Source: Heliobacteriaceae bacterium (lineage in GTDB: Bacteria; Bacillota; Desulfitobacteriia; Heliobacteriales; Heliobacteriaceae). Taken from it: 63,977 bases of DNA. Position 1 is the first letter of the stretch. Each line of letters opens with the position of its first letter. Shown piece by piece: positions 46,454 through 54,493 of the stretch. The stretch is taken from the NCBI GenBank assembly GCA_028707535.1, contig JAQWAU010000007.1, forward strand, positions 1 to 63,977, given 5' to 3'. The translations under genes were made by a program, and so were the position numbers. The notes beneath the pieces are model-generated. The model saw only the letters and a list, made by a program, of their open reading frames with translations. It had not been told where the DNA came from and ran no database searches.

Positions 46454-47686
46454 CTAGCGTTCCTTCCAATTAGGTACCGGATAAACATGAGCAGCGGACT
46501 TTACTTTTTCCGGCCAGACCACTTCCAATTTCCCTTTCTGCCACTGCACCACATAGGTGCTTGGTTTGGTTTGATTGGTGTAACCTTCCCAATCTTCAAA
46601 CTTAATTGGACCCATCACCGTCATTAAATCTGTTTCTTTAAGGGCTTTTTGGATCCCCGCCGGGGACAAATCACCGGCCCGGTTCAAAGCGTCAATCAGA
46701 ACGTACGCGGTGGCATAGGCCTGGGCCCCGTGGTAATCAGGCTCTTTGGTATACTTATCCGTGTATTTTTTGAAGAAATCACCGGCACCTGGCCAGGTTA
46801 CCCCCGGTACCCACAGAGTTGTTGAAGCAACAAACTCCGAGGCATCACCCGCATTTTCTTTAAATTCGGGCATGGTATAACCAGCGCCACCACCGACGAA
46901 AAACTTCGAATTGAAGTCGATTTCCTTCATTTGCTTGACGATCATCGCCGCATCCATTACATATGACACCGCAAACACCAAATCAGGGCTGGTATTTTTC
47001 AAGTTGGCCAGCATCGGCTTGAAATCAATCGCGCCGGATTCGTAGTGCTGATCAAAAACAACTTGAATACCCCGTTTTTGGCATTCCTGCCGGAATCCTT
47101 TCGCCGATGAAGTACCGAAGTCGGTGTTTTCATAAATAATTGCCACGGTTTTAGATTTAATCACATTGTCCATCATATCCCAGAGAGCGCCGGTATACTT
47201 ACTCGCCGGTGCTGCCGTACCCCGGAAAACCCACTGCCAACCTTTTTTGGTAATATCGTCTGCGGATCCGGTGACCGCAACAAAAGGTATGTTCATCGTC
47301 TGTGCCGAACCCGCAATAACGTTGGTGCAGGCGCTGCTATAGCCCCCACTTAATAACGCAACCTTGTCCTGGTTGACCAGTTTCTCCGTAGCGGATTTGG
47401 CTACATCCTGCCGGCCTTGGTCATCTTCAAAAACCAGCTTAATCTCTTTACCATTAATCGTCGTCTTACCAGCCGCCTTCAATTCTTCGTAAGCCATTTC
47501 AAAGGCGTTCTTTTCCATTGTACCGAACATTGCTTCGCTACCGGTGAGCGGCAAAATGACCCCCAGCTTGATCGCGTCTTTTCCCGCATCGGTCCCGGTG
47601 TCCCCACAACCGGTCACTGTAACCAACAGGCAAACCGATAGCAAACAGGCCATTGCCAACTGCCACTTGGATCTTCTCATTCCCAA
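46454..47686 (-). CDS. livK: Branched-chain amino acid ABC transporter, substrate-binding lipoprotein
   Basis: The 410-residue protein has a lipoprotein signal ending V-T-G-C-G-D (Cys about 27) and then I-K-L-G-V-I-L-P-L-T-G, typical of periplasmic-binding fold type I proteins of the Liv family. The V-N-Q-D-K-V-A-L-L-S-G segment corresponds to the piece that survives in the wrecked copy at 12.0 kb. It starts the livKHMGF operon. Ligand may be a branched-chain amino acid, an amide or an aromatic acid. Confidence 0.94.
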   Translation of the reverse strand: MGMRRSKWQLAMACLLSVCLLVTVTGCGDTGTDAGKDAIKLGVILPLTGSEAMFGTMEKNAFEMAYEELKAAGKTTINGKEIKLVFEDDQGRQDVAKSATEKLVNQDKVALLSGGYSSACTNVIAGSAQTMNIPFVAVTGSADDITKKGWQWVFRGTAAPASKYTGALWDMMDNVIKSKTVAIIYENTDFGTSSAKGFRQECQKRGIQVVFDQHYESGAIDFKPMLANLKNTSPDLVFAVSYVMDAAMIVKQMKEIDFNSKFFVGGGAGYTMPEFKENAGDASEFVASTTLWVPGVTWPGAGDFFKKYTDKYTKEPDYHGAQAYATAYVLIDALNRAGDLSPAGIQKALKETDLMTVMGPIKFEDWEGYTNQTKPSTYVVQWQKGKLEVVWPEKVKSAAHVYPVPNWKER

Positions 47687-47839
47687 TATTCCTCCTTGTT
47701 CTTAATTAGATCTTATAAGACATTACCTAACTTGTTAGCACTTGAAAGCATTGCTTTACTGCCAGCAAACCTGGCAACCACCTCCCGATAAATTGTTTTT
47801 AGAAAATTTTATTTTTTCACAATATTCAATAGCACCTAT

Positions 47840-47868
47840 ATTTTATTTGATCATCCTGTTCAAAACAA
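47840..47868 (-). promoter_or_regulatory. Likely sigma-A promoter of the liv operon
   Basis: On the minus strand TTGTTT (47863-47868) and TAAAAT (47840-47845) are 17 bases apart. The leader of about 150 bases before livK contains a TTGCCAG...CTGGCA hairpin near 47760; no known riboswitch was recognised. Confidence 0.55.
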
Positions 47869-47909
47869 CCTTTATCAAGAATTATGTCATAATATTTAAG
47901 ATCAATGGC

Positions 47910-47938
47910 AAAAAAATAACCGGGGCGTGATCCCCGGG
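47910..47938 (-). terminator. Terminator of the sirtuin gene
   Basis: On the minus strand CCGGGG and CCCCGG arms (loop ATCACG) are followed by TTATTTTTTT. The rest of the gene-free 47687-47990 holds the livK leader and promoter. Confidence 0.85.
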
Positions 47939-47990
47939 CTGTTGTGCCGGCTAAACTCGCCGGTCCAATTATCCGTTGATAAAACGCAAA

Positions 47991-48764
47991 TCATTCCTGC
48001 TGCCGACAGATACTGAGCATCCGGCTTAAAACTTCTCCCGCCTTTTCCCGAAAGACAAAGTCCGCCTGACTATCATACCGTGTCGGTTCCGTATTCAGAA
48101 TTACCAAGGTGCTATCGTTACGCCGGTTGTAAACCAAAGTATTGGCCGGCGAAACCGTCAAGGATGTCCCCACACACAAAACTACATCCGCTTTCATCGT
48201 CCATACTTGGGCTTGACGCCAAGTATAAGGATCCAGTGGATCCTCAAAAAGCACCACATCAGGCTTTACGACCCGCCCGCATTCACAAAGGGGCTGTTGT
48301 TTGGCTGCCAGAGCCTCCCGGACCATGATCATGTCGTATTGTTTTTGGCACTTTGGGCAAGTAGCTGTACGCAGATTGCCGTGCAGTTCCGCCACGTTGG
48401 TGGAGCCGGCCATTTGATGCAACCCATCAATATTTTGGGTAACGATAAATACCAGTTTGCCCAACTCATGTTCCAACGCCGCCAGGGCAATATGTGCCGG
48501 GTTAGGTTTGATCCCGGTCCAACCCAAAAATAGTTGCGCAAAATAATGATAAAACGTATCCACGTCATAAAAGAAACAAGACCGGGTGGTCGCTTCCCGC
48601 GCCTCTCGTTTTTGCCACAACCCATTTGGACTGCGAAAATCAGGAATCCCCGACTCCGTTGAAATACCGGCTCCGGTCAGGACGGCAATTTTTTCCGCCT
48701 TACGAAGAATTTTCGCACATTCCACCAATTTCCGTTCCATTACCAAAACAATCACCTCGCCCAT
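47991..48764 (-). CDS. cobB: NAD-dependent protein deacylase (sirtuin, Sir2/CobB family)
   Basis: The protein has up to 257 residues; an internal ATG nine codons in (M-E-R-K-L-V-E) is an equally likely start. G-A-G-I-S-T-E-S-G-I-P-D-F-R-S, T-Q-N-I-D-G-L-H and the V-C-V-G-T-S-L nucleotide-binding segments are present, with the zinc cysteines C-P-K-C and C-E-C. It removes acyl groups from lysines at the cost of NAD and typically controls acetyl-CoA synthetase. Single-gene unit. Confidence 0.95.
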   Translation of the reverse strand: MGEVIVLVMERKLVECAKILRKAEKIAVLTGAGISTESGIPDFRSPNGLWQKREAREATTRSCFFYDVDTFYHYFAQLFLGWTGIKPNPAHIALAALEHELGKLVFIVTQNIDGLHQMAGSTNVAELHGNLRTATCPKCQKQYDMIMVREALAAKQQPLCECGRVVKPDVVLFEDPLDPYTWRQAQVWTMKADVVLCVGTSLTVSPANTLVYNRRNDSTLVILNTEPTRYDSQADFVFREKAGEVLSRMLSICRQQE

Positions 48765-48844
48765 CAGACCGTGGACGTCCTCATTATACCAAACAAATCA
48801 CCATTTGAGCGATAGTTATCCATGTATACTTGCCGGACAGGTTC

Positions 48845-49087
48845 CTAAGACCGGTTTGCTCCCTCAAGGGAAACCAAGACAACATCAATATCCTCGGCCA
48901 ACCGGCGGCCAACAGCCAGTTCCCGCTGATTCTTCCGGATGACTACCGGTCCGGCAGGAATTGCTTCCTGTAGAACAACGGTTTCCCCTTCAAAAAGGCC
49001 TAACCCCAGGGCCCGGGAGCGGAAGAGCGGCTGCCGGATATTTACAATCCGAATGATTTGACCTTTCGGTGCATTCGCTAAAGTCAT
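48845..49087 (-). CDS. feoA: Ferrous iron transport protein A
   Basis: The protein has 80 residues starting at 49087, where the ATG shares one base with the stop of the upstream Cys-rich gene. The SH3-like FeoA fold is suggested by A-P-K-G-Q, R-A-L-G-L-G-L-F-E-G and the C-terminal R-R-L-A-E-D-I-D-V. It is a small cytosolic partner of FeoB. It is the last gene of the feoB-Cys-rich-feoA unit; feoA more often precedes feoB. Confidence 0.85.
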   Translation of the reverse strand: MTLANAPKGQIIRIVNIRQPLFRSRALGLGLFEGETVVLQEAIPAGPVVIRKNQRELAVGRRLAEDIDVVLVSLEGANRS

Positions 49088-49314
49088 CACTGTCCCCCCT
49101 TTGCGCAACAAAACCCACAACCCGTGCAACCAGCCGGACGATCAAGCTGGGTATTACAACGGGGACACCGGAGAAATTTTCCCGGTAATTCCCCTGCCCG
49201 GGGCCAGGAACCGAACGCCAGGCCACAACAAGGGCAGGTGTTAACCGGAGGACAACCGCCAGCCTGAAGGTCGTTTTTTAACTTAACCCGACCAAACCAA
49301 CCCATAGCTTTCAC
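49087..49314 (-). CDS. Small cysteine-rich (zinc-ribbon or FeoC-like) protein of the feo operon
   Basis: The 75-residue protein has three Cys pairs or clusters: C-P-C-C-G (about 27), C-P-R-C-N (about 50) and C-T-G-C-G-F-C-C (about 63). It could bind zinc or an iron-sulfur cluster, as FeoC-like proteins do. It sits between feoB and feoA, 25 bp after feoB, and overlaps feoA by one base, so it belongs to the operon. No family was recognised beyond the cysteine pattern. Confidence 0.72.
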   Translation of the reverse strand: MKAMGWFGRVKLKNDLQAGGCPPVNTCPCCGLAFGSWPRAGELPGKFLRCPRCNTQLDRPAGCTGCGFCCAKGGQ

Positions 49315-49339
49315 CCCAACTAACTAAAACAACTTCTGT

Positions 49340-51289
49340 TTAACCTTTAACCATAGGCTGCACCGGTTGGCCTTTTTCCCGTAACCTGGCAAAAAAAACG
49401 GCGATGCCGGCCAACAAAGCCAAAAACAAGATAAAAAGACCAGCCGTCCAGAGGATAGATTCAAAAGTTGCCAACAACTGGGCGACAACGCCACCGGTAG
49501 AAAACGCAATTACCCAGATGAGCAGCCACATAACTAACCCTTCCTTTTTGGGGCGTTCTTTGAAGATCATCATCGCCGCAGCAAAACAGGGTACAAATAA
49601 GGTAAGGGTAATCAAAGCCACGACGGCCTGTTCCGAAGCCAAAGGCATGTCGACTAAAGCCGCAGCCCCTAAATCCCGCCGCACCATGCCCATAATAAAA
49701 ATTCGGGCCGTTTCCGGTGGTAAATGCAGCCAACCGACCGTAAGTGGCGAGGCCAGAACTTCCAACCGGGTCAACAGACCGGTAACCTGCAAGCTGCCGA
49801 GAACCAGGGCCCCTCCAACAAATAAAGGAAAGGCCTCATTAAGAAAATCCATTGATTTAACTACCGTTTTGCGCAACACATTCCTTAGATGCGGCCACTG
49901 TAAAGGGGGCAGTTCCAACACGAGATCCGCTGGCTGACCGGGAAGAATCCGGTCCATTATCGTCCCCACACCGATAAAGATTGTAAGCATAACCACCACG
50001 AACAAGCCGATCAGCGCCGGGTCCAGCACAGCCAGCAACCCGGTGAGCACCCCTAATTGGGCAGAACACGGAATTACCAGGCCAAGTAAGAAAATTGCGA
50101 TCCGCCTTTCTCTTTCCGATGGCAACAGCCGGGTTGTAATCGTGGCCAGCGTTACACAACCAAAACCGAGAATAAACGGGATCACCGCCAGGCCGCTCAA
50201 CCCGATTTGCTTTAACATCCGGTCGGTTAGCACCGCCATCCGGGGCAGATAACCCACATCTTCAAGCATAGCGAGGAAAAAATAAAACGCCAGGACTAAA
50301 GGCAGCAGCAACCCGATTAGTAAAGTAAACGGCATCGTCAGGATACCATACTCCCCGAAAAAGAGCCTTCCGGCAACAGACTCCGGGGCAATCACCGGCC
50401 CCAGTAAGTTGCGGATAAACGGCTCATAATAGCCCTGCATAAGACCATCTTTGCTCAAATCGACAATATCTCCGGCCACGAAAATCCCAAGTAACCAGTA
50501 CATCAGGCCCAAAACCCCGACCAAGACCGGTAGACCGATAGCAGGGTGCAATAACCAACAACCAAGTTTAGCCCCGATTGTGGCCCCGACCGGCGTTTCC
50601 GTCACCACCGCCCGGTAAACCCGGTTTACCTGTTGCCGGCGAATGTAGTAAGCCTTTTCGCGTTGAATTTCATCGTCTTCCATGGCCGCTAGCGCCGCCC
50701 CAAGAGTACCGTTAAATTGTTTCTGCCGGCGCCAAAGGGCCAACTGCTCCGTAATGGCCGGGTCGGGATGACCAGGCTTCCCCTGGACCAAGGCAGCCGC
50801 CGTTTCTTTAAGCCCTTTGCCTTCAACAGCCACCGCCGGCACCACAGGAACCCCCAATTCCCGGCTGAGTACGGCGGTGTCAATCCGCAACCCCCGGCGG
50901 GCCGCTTCATCCCCCATGTTCAGGGCGACAACAACCGGAACCCCGGTGTCAATTATCTGCCGGGTAAGAAACAAGTCCCGGTCTAAAGTCACCGCATTGA
51001 CGATATTTAAAACCAAGTCCGCCCCGAGGATCAAGTCACAGATCAACTTCTCCGCTTGATTAAATGAAGAAAAACCATAGATCCCCGGCGTATCGTAGAC
51101 CACCCATTCCTGATACCGCCCGGTATAAATATCCAGGGTTGTACCCGGATAATTGGCCACGTCAACATATAAACCGGTCAAGTAATTAAAAAAAACCGAT
51201 TTGCCGACATTTGGGTTACCGGCCAAAACCAACTTCTTGACCCCGGAATCAGGGTTTATGTTGATGGGAGATTTTTGACAAGCCGCCAT
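49340..51289 (-). CDS. feoB: Ferrous iron transporter FeoB
   Basis: With the start at 51289 (AGGAGGGGG site) the protein has 649 residues. The N-terminal GTPase domain shows G-N-P-N-V-G-K-S (24-31), the effector region Y-P-G-T-T, D-T-P-G-I-Y-G and N-M-G-D (variant of N-x-x-D). Gate motifs of the membrane part and about ten helices follow. It imports Fe(II) powered or gated by GTP hydrolysis. The longer open frame to 51433 lies across its promoter and Fur box, so it is excluded. Confidence 0.95.
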   Translation of the reverse strand: MAACQKSPININPDSGVKKLVLAGNPNVGKSVFFNYLTGLYVDVANYPGTTLDIYTGRYQEWVVYDTPGIYGFSSFNQAEKLICDLILGADLVLNIVNAVTLDRDLFLTRQIIDTGVPVVVALNMGDEAARRGLRIDTAVLSRELGVPVVPAVAVEGKGLKETAAALVQGKPGHPDPAITEQLALWRRQKQFNGTLGAALAAMEDDEIQREKAYYIRRQQVNRVYRAVVTETPVGATIGAKLGCWLLHPAIGLPVLVGVLGLMYWLLGIFVAGDIVDLSKDGLMQGYYEPFIRNLLGPVIAPESVAGRLFFGEYGILTMPFTLLIGLLLPLVLAFYFFLAMLEDVGYLPRMAVLTDRMLKQIGLSGLAVIPFILGFGCVTLATITTRLLPSERERRIAIFLLGLVIPCSAQLGVLTGLLAVLDPALIGLFVVVMLTIFIGVGTIMDRILPGQPADLVLELPPLQWPHLRNVLRKTVVKSMDFLNEAFPLFVGGALVLGSLQVTGLLTRLEVLASPLTVGWLHLPPETARIFIMGMVRRDLGAAALVDMPLASEQAVVALITLTLFVPCFAAAMMIFKERPKKEGLVMWLLIWVIAFSTGGVVAQLLATFESILWTAGLFILFLALLAGIAVFFARLREKGQPVQPMVKG

Positions 51290-51320
51290 TTCATCCCCCT
51301 CCTTACAAACAGCGCTAATT

Positions 51321-51376
51321 GATAATGATTTTCTTTCGCTGTCCTTATTGTAAATGATTCCGGTTCTCAGTGTCAA
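51321..51376 (-). promoter_or_regulatory. Promoter and Fur box of the feo operon
   Basis: On the minus strand TTGACA (51371-51376) and TACAAT (51347-51352) are spaced by 18 bases. Just downstream, GATAATGATTTTC at 51321-51339 matches the 19-bp Fur box at 14 of 19 positions by eye. The site covers the likely transcript start, so iron-loaded Fur would repress. Confidence 0.82.
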
Positions 51377-51384
51377 TAAAAAAC

Positions 51385-52290
51385 CTACGGGATAAAGACC
51401 CGTAAAGCGGCCGGATAAACACCTACCGTCCAAGGGAATGGCGGCCCCATTTCGCCATCCAAATCAGTTTCCAACTCCGGGGGCCCATTAACGACAAACC
51501 CTGGGGCTTGACGGTAAGTCACCAAAGGGGAATGGACATGTTCCCCCCGCAATACGCGCAAAAACAAACTGACAAACTCATGGGCCTTGCATAAACGGAA
51601 AACCACCAGGTCCAACAAGCCATCATTAATCTGGGCCTGGGGCGCGATTAAAGGAAAGCCACCGGCCCCTTTGCTGTTCAAGACCAGAAAAAGCAGGGTT
51701 TGTCCATCATAAACCAGCTCACCGTTCAACAAAGTAATCCGGAGAGAAAAGGGGCGAAACTGAGGCAGCAGTTCCACAGACTTCAAATAATAGGCGAGTT
51801 TGCCTAACCGGTTTTTGATCCGAGGATTTACTTTGTAAGAAATGTCTGTCGTTAACCCCCCGGCGGCGACATTGAAAAAACAGTGCCGGTCAAGTCTCCC
51901 CACATCGACCGACCGCGTTTTTCCCCGCACGATCACCCGGCAACTCTCCCCGATGTCCCCCGGAATCCGCACATTATTGGCAAAATCGTTCGCGGTTCCT
52001 GCCGGAATCAGGCCCAAAGCCGGGGGAACCTGACCGTTAGCAACCACCCGCATCAACCCGTTTACCACCTGGTGAAACGTGCCGTCGCCACCGGCCGCCA
52101 CTACCGCCGTACAACCCTCAGTACACGCCCGTTCCGCTTCGCCGGCCGTTTCCTCCGGACTCCCCCCGGTACGGTAAACAACCACCTGCCAACCACCTGT
52201 CTGCAGCACATTAATTACTTGGTCAAGGTTTTTTTGCACCTTACCCCGGCCTGCCGCCGGATTATAAATTAACTTTAACCGCTTATTCAA
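51385..52290 (-). CDS. Diacylglycerol kinase-family lipid kinase (YegS/DgkB-like)
   Basis: With a TTG start at 52290 behind GGGGGAGGGGG, the protein has about 301 residues; an ATG at 52323 is also in frame. I-Y-N-P-A-A-G-R-G opens the catalytic domain and A-A-G-G-D-G-T-F-H-Q-V-V-N is the family signature; G-L-I-P-A-G-T-A-N-D-F-A-N follows. Such enzymes phosphorylate diacylglycerol or related lipids at the membrane. The gene stands alone between feoB and the surface protein. Confidence 0.92.
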   Translation of the reverse strand: MNKRLKLIYNPAAGRGKVQKNLDQVINVLQTGGWQVVVYRTGGSPEETAGEAERACTEGCTAVVAAGGDGTFHQVVNGLMRVVANGQVPPALGLIPAGTANDFANNVRIPGDIGESCRVIVRGKTRSVDVGRLDRHCFFNVAAGGLTTDISYKVNPRIKNRLGKLAYYLKSVELLPQFRPFSLRITLLNGELVYDGQTLLFLVLNSKGAGGFPLIAPQAQINDGLLDLVVFRLCKAHEFVSLFLRVLRGEHVHSPLVTYRQAPGFVVNGPPELETDLDGEMGPPFPWTVGVYPAALRVFIP

Positions 52291-52401
52291 AGGTCCCCCT
52301 CCCCCCCAACCTAATCCTTGCATCAGCCAAAACTTTCTCTAACTACAGAATTATACCGGTTATCTTCCATCCTGCAAAGAGAATCCTCCTGAAAGAAAGA
52401 A

Positions 52402-52432
52402 CCCCACCGGATAACCGGCAGGGTTCCGCCCA
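52402..52432 (-). terminator. Terminator of the Ig-like surface protein gene
   Basis: AACCC and GGGTT with inner CCGG/CCGG arms form a hairpin, followed on the minus strand by a CTTTCTTTC tract. Confidence 0.7.
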
Positions 52433-52459
52433 ATTTTTGTGTAAAATTATCCCAGAGAA

Positions 52460-53599
52460 CTAATTTATCGTCTCTACTGTGGCCGGCTCGGCCACGGCAA
52501 ACCGGATTTTTACCGGGTGTTGCAGTAGTTTGCCGGACGCATTCTTGAGGTTTTTTACGCGCAATGTATACGTGCCGGGTAAATATCCATCTTCCGGAGG
52601 GATCACTTGCAAAGAATTACCGTCATCCCCTGGCTGTAACGTAACAGCGACACGTTTTCCGCAAGCATTCCGGACGGTAATTTCCCGCTCAGTCGATATC
52701 CCGCTCACATGTACCGGCCCGTTAAACCGGATCGTCCAGATTTTTTGGGGATCGACCCCCGTTTGTCCCGGAAATTCCTTGGTACCGGGGTCATCAACCG
52801 GTTCGACCGGATCCTCGGAAACCCCTTCTTCCTCAGGTGGTAAAATCTCACCCGCAGTATCGGTCACTTCAACCGGGCAAATCTCGTTTACGTTACCATC
52901 CGGGGACGTTACCGTTACCGTTGCGGTCCCAACTCCTACCGCAGTCACTTTACAGGCTACCCCAACCTGGTTAACAACGACGACCGCCGGATCACTGGTG
53001 GCCCAGACAAGCTCCCTTTTAAGCGGGCTGGCACTAGCCGGCGTGATCATGGCCACCAAAGTTCCCGTCCGGCCGACCTTCAGCTCTAGATCGTCCTGGT
53101 TCAACCGCAAACCGGTCACTTGTTGGATAGACCCATCGTTTTGCTCCTCATCTGGTTCCTCAATTATTTCCTCATTAACAGTTACCACACATTCCGCCTG
53201 AAATTCCCCATCTACCGTCGACACAATTACGGTTGCGGTCCCCACATCAACTGGGGTTACCAGACACTGGTTCCCGTTACAATCGACCATCACCACATTC
53301 TCATCGCTAACCTGCCACACCACCGCTTGATTGGTCGCATTTTCCGGGGCAACGGTTGCAGTTACTGTCACCGGTTCCTCCCCAACGGTCAAGGTGAGGG
53401 CTCCGGGTGCCAAAGTTACCCCGCTAACCGGCACATTGACCGTCTCATTCTCCGGCGGTTGTTCTACCGGCGGTGTTTCGACCGCGCAAACCGGACTACC
53501 CCCAATAAATAGGGCAACCATTACCACCGCAGCAATAAATATCGCCAACTTTTCGCTCCACCCGGAAGCCTGCTTCCTCCGCACTAACAAATCAACCAT
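52460..53599 (-). CDS. Secreted protein with bacterial Ig-like (Big2) domains
   Basis: With the start at 53599 (AAGGAGCGGG site) the protein has 379 residues. A basic stretch and a hydrophobic signal segment (about 18-42) are followed by an acidic linker. Two Big2 domains follow (about 55-140 and 155-250) with V-T-L-A-P-G-A-L-T-L-T-V-G-E, L-R-L-N-Q-D-D-L-E-L-K-V-G and repeated V-G-T-A-T-V. An acidic proline-rich linker and a further beta-rich domain with an adhesion-like V-K-I-R-F-A-V end complete it. It is probably a cell-surface protein. Confidence 0.84.
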   Translation of the reverse strand: MVDLLVRRKQASGWSEKLAIFIAAVVMVALFIGGSPVCAVETPPVEQPPENETVNVPVSGVTLAPGALTLTVGEEPVTVTATVAPENATNQAVVWQVSDENVVMVDCNGNQCLVTPVDVGTATVIVSTVDGEFQAECVVTVNEEIIEEPDEEQNDGSIQQVTGLRLNQDDLELKVGRTGTLVAMITPASASPLKRELVWATSDPAVVVVNQVGVACKVTAVGVGTATVTVTSPDGNVNEICPVEVTDTAGEILPPEEEGVSEDPVEPVDDPGTKEFPGQTGVDPQKIWTIRFNGPVHVSGISTEREITVRNACGKRVAVTLQPGDDGNSLQVIPPEDGYLPGTYTLRVKNLKNASGKLLQHPVKIRFAVAEPATVETIN

Positions 53600-53630
53600 G
53601 CTTTCCCGCTCCTTTTCCCTTTTCAACTGA

Positions 53631-53664
53631 TCATTTGTTAAAGTCATTTGTTAAATAGTATAAT
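53631..53664 (+). promoter_or_regulatory. Promoter of the Crp/Fnr gene with a 12-bp direct repeat
   Basis: TCATTTGTTAAA occurs twice, at 53631-53642 and 53644-53655. A TATAAT lies at 53659-53664, and the TTGTTA of the first repeat is 18 bases upstream of it. The repeats overlap the -35 region, so they may be a regulator site or an artefact of local duplication. The plus-strand Crp/Fnr gene and the minus-strand surface gene diverge from here. Confidence 0.6.
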
Positions 53665-53724
53665 TTACCGGGAAACCTTTCGCTGTAACGGCCACCACAT
53701 TTTTGCCAAAAGAGGTGTCTCTTG

Positions 53725-54390
53725 ATGCGATTATCCCAAATCCCGATGTTTAACGGTCTGAGCCAAAAAGAACTCGACCACTTGGCTGGGTGCACACTGC
53801 AAAGGACTTATCCTAAAGGGACCACCCTTTTTGTGGAAGGCCAGCCGGCAGATGGCCTATACTTTATCACCACCGGACTGGTGAAAGTGGTCAAACTACA
53901 TAACGATGGCCGGGAAAAAACCTTGGCGCTCCTGGGCGAAGGCAAAATTCTCGGTGAAATGTCCCTTTTTTCCAGTGGCTTACGGACAGCAACCGCCGAA
54001 GCTCTGGATAAAACCACTGTCCTGGTCCTCCTGCGGGAACCCTTCCGGGCTCTCCTGCTAGAAATGCCCATCCTGACCATCCGGCTGATCGAAATATTGT
54101 CCGCCAGATTGAATCAGGCGAACCAGCAGATCCAGGCCCTGCAATTTATGAACGCTCGCAGCCGGATCATCGCCAGTTTGATTCAACTGGCCAAAGACTA
54201 CGGGCAGACAGAAAACAAAGGCATCACCATTCCCCTGCAATTGACCCATGCGGAAATCGCTAAACTCGCCGGTGTCTCCCGGGAAACAGTAACCAAGGTG
54301 TTTGCCGACCTGCAAAAAAACAACCTGTTGAAACCCTCCCGCAAACAGCTGTGGATTTCCGGGTTGGACACCCTGTACCGAGAAATATAA
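53725..54390 (+). CDS. Crp/Fnr-family transcriptional regulator
   Basis: With the ATG at 53725 (a TTG precedes it) the protein has 221 residues. The N-terminal cyclic-nucleotide-binding-type domain has G-Q-P-A-D-G-L-Y-F-I and G-E-M-S-L-F-S-S-G-L-R-T-A-T-A; the C-terminal helix-turn-helix has T-H-A-E-I-A-K-L-A-G-V-S-R-E-T-V-T-K-V. FNR-type cysteines for an iron-sulfur cluster are not present in the expected N-terminal pattern, so effector is unknown. The gene is near yhbH but convergent with it. Confidence 0.92.
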   Translation: MRLSQIPMFNGLSQKELDHLAGCTLQRTYPKGTTLFVEGQPADGLYFITTGLVKVVKLHNDGREKTLALLGEGKILGEMSLFSSGLRTATAEALDKTTVLVLLREPFRALLLEMPILTIRLIEILSARLNQANQQIQALQFMNARSRIIASLIQLAKDYGQTENKGITIPLQLTHAEIAKLAGVSRETVTKVFADLQKNNLLKPSRKQLWISGLDTLYREI

Positions 54391-54451
54391 TCTAGGGGCT
54401 TTTTGCCCTATAACAAAGGCATACACAATCCCCCAGTTAAGGAGGTTGCAT

Positions 54452-54493
54452 ATGCCAAACAGTGAATTACGGACGCTGCGGCAAAACAGTTAA
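54452..54493 (+). CDS. Micro-ORF of 13 codons with a strong Shine-Dalgarno
   Basis: AAGGAGG at 54440-54446 precedes an ATG by six bases. The frame reads M-P-N-S-E-L-R-T-L-R-Q-N-S and stops, overlapping the last bases of yhbH on the other strand. It may be a translated leader or the relic of a longer gene deleted here. Nothing shows a function. Confidence 0.3.
   Translation: MPNSELRTLRQNS

Noticed and set aside
47742-47930. Plus-strand ORF of 62 codons upstream of livK
   Set aside because: AT-rich, no ribosome site, and it covers the livK leader and promoter on the opposite strand.
51289-51433. 48-codon N-terminal extension of FeoB
   Set aside because: It lies across the -35/-10 boxes and Fur box; the ATG at 51289 has a strong ribosome site.
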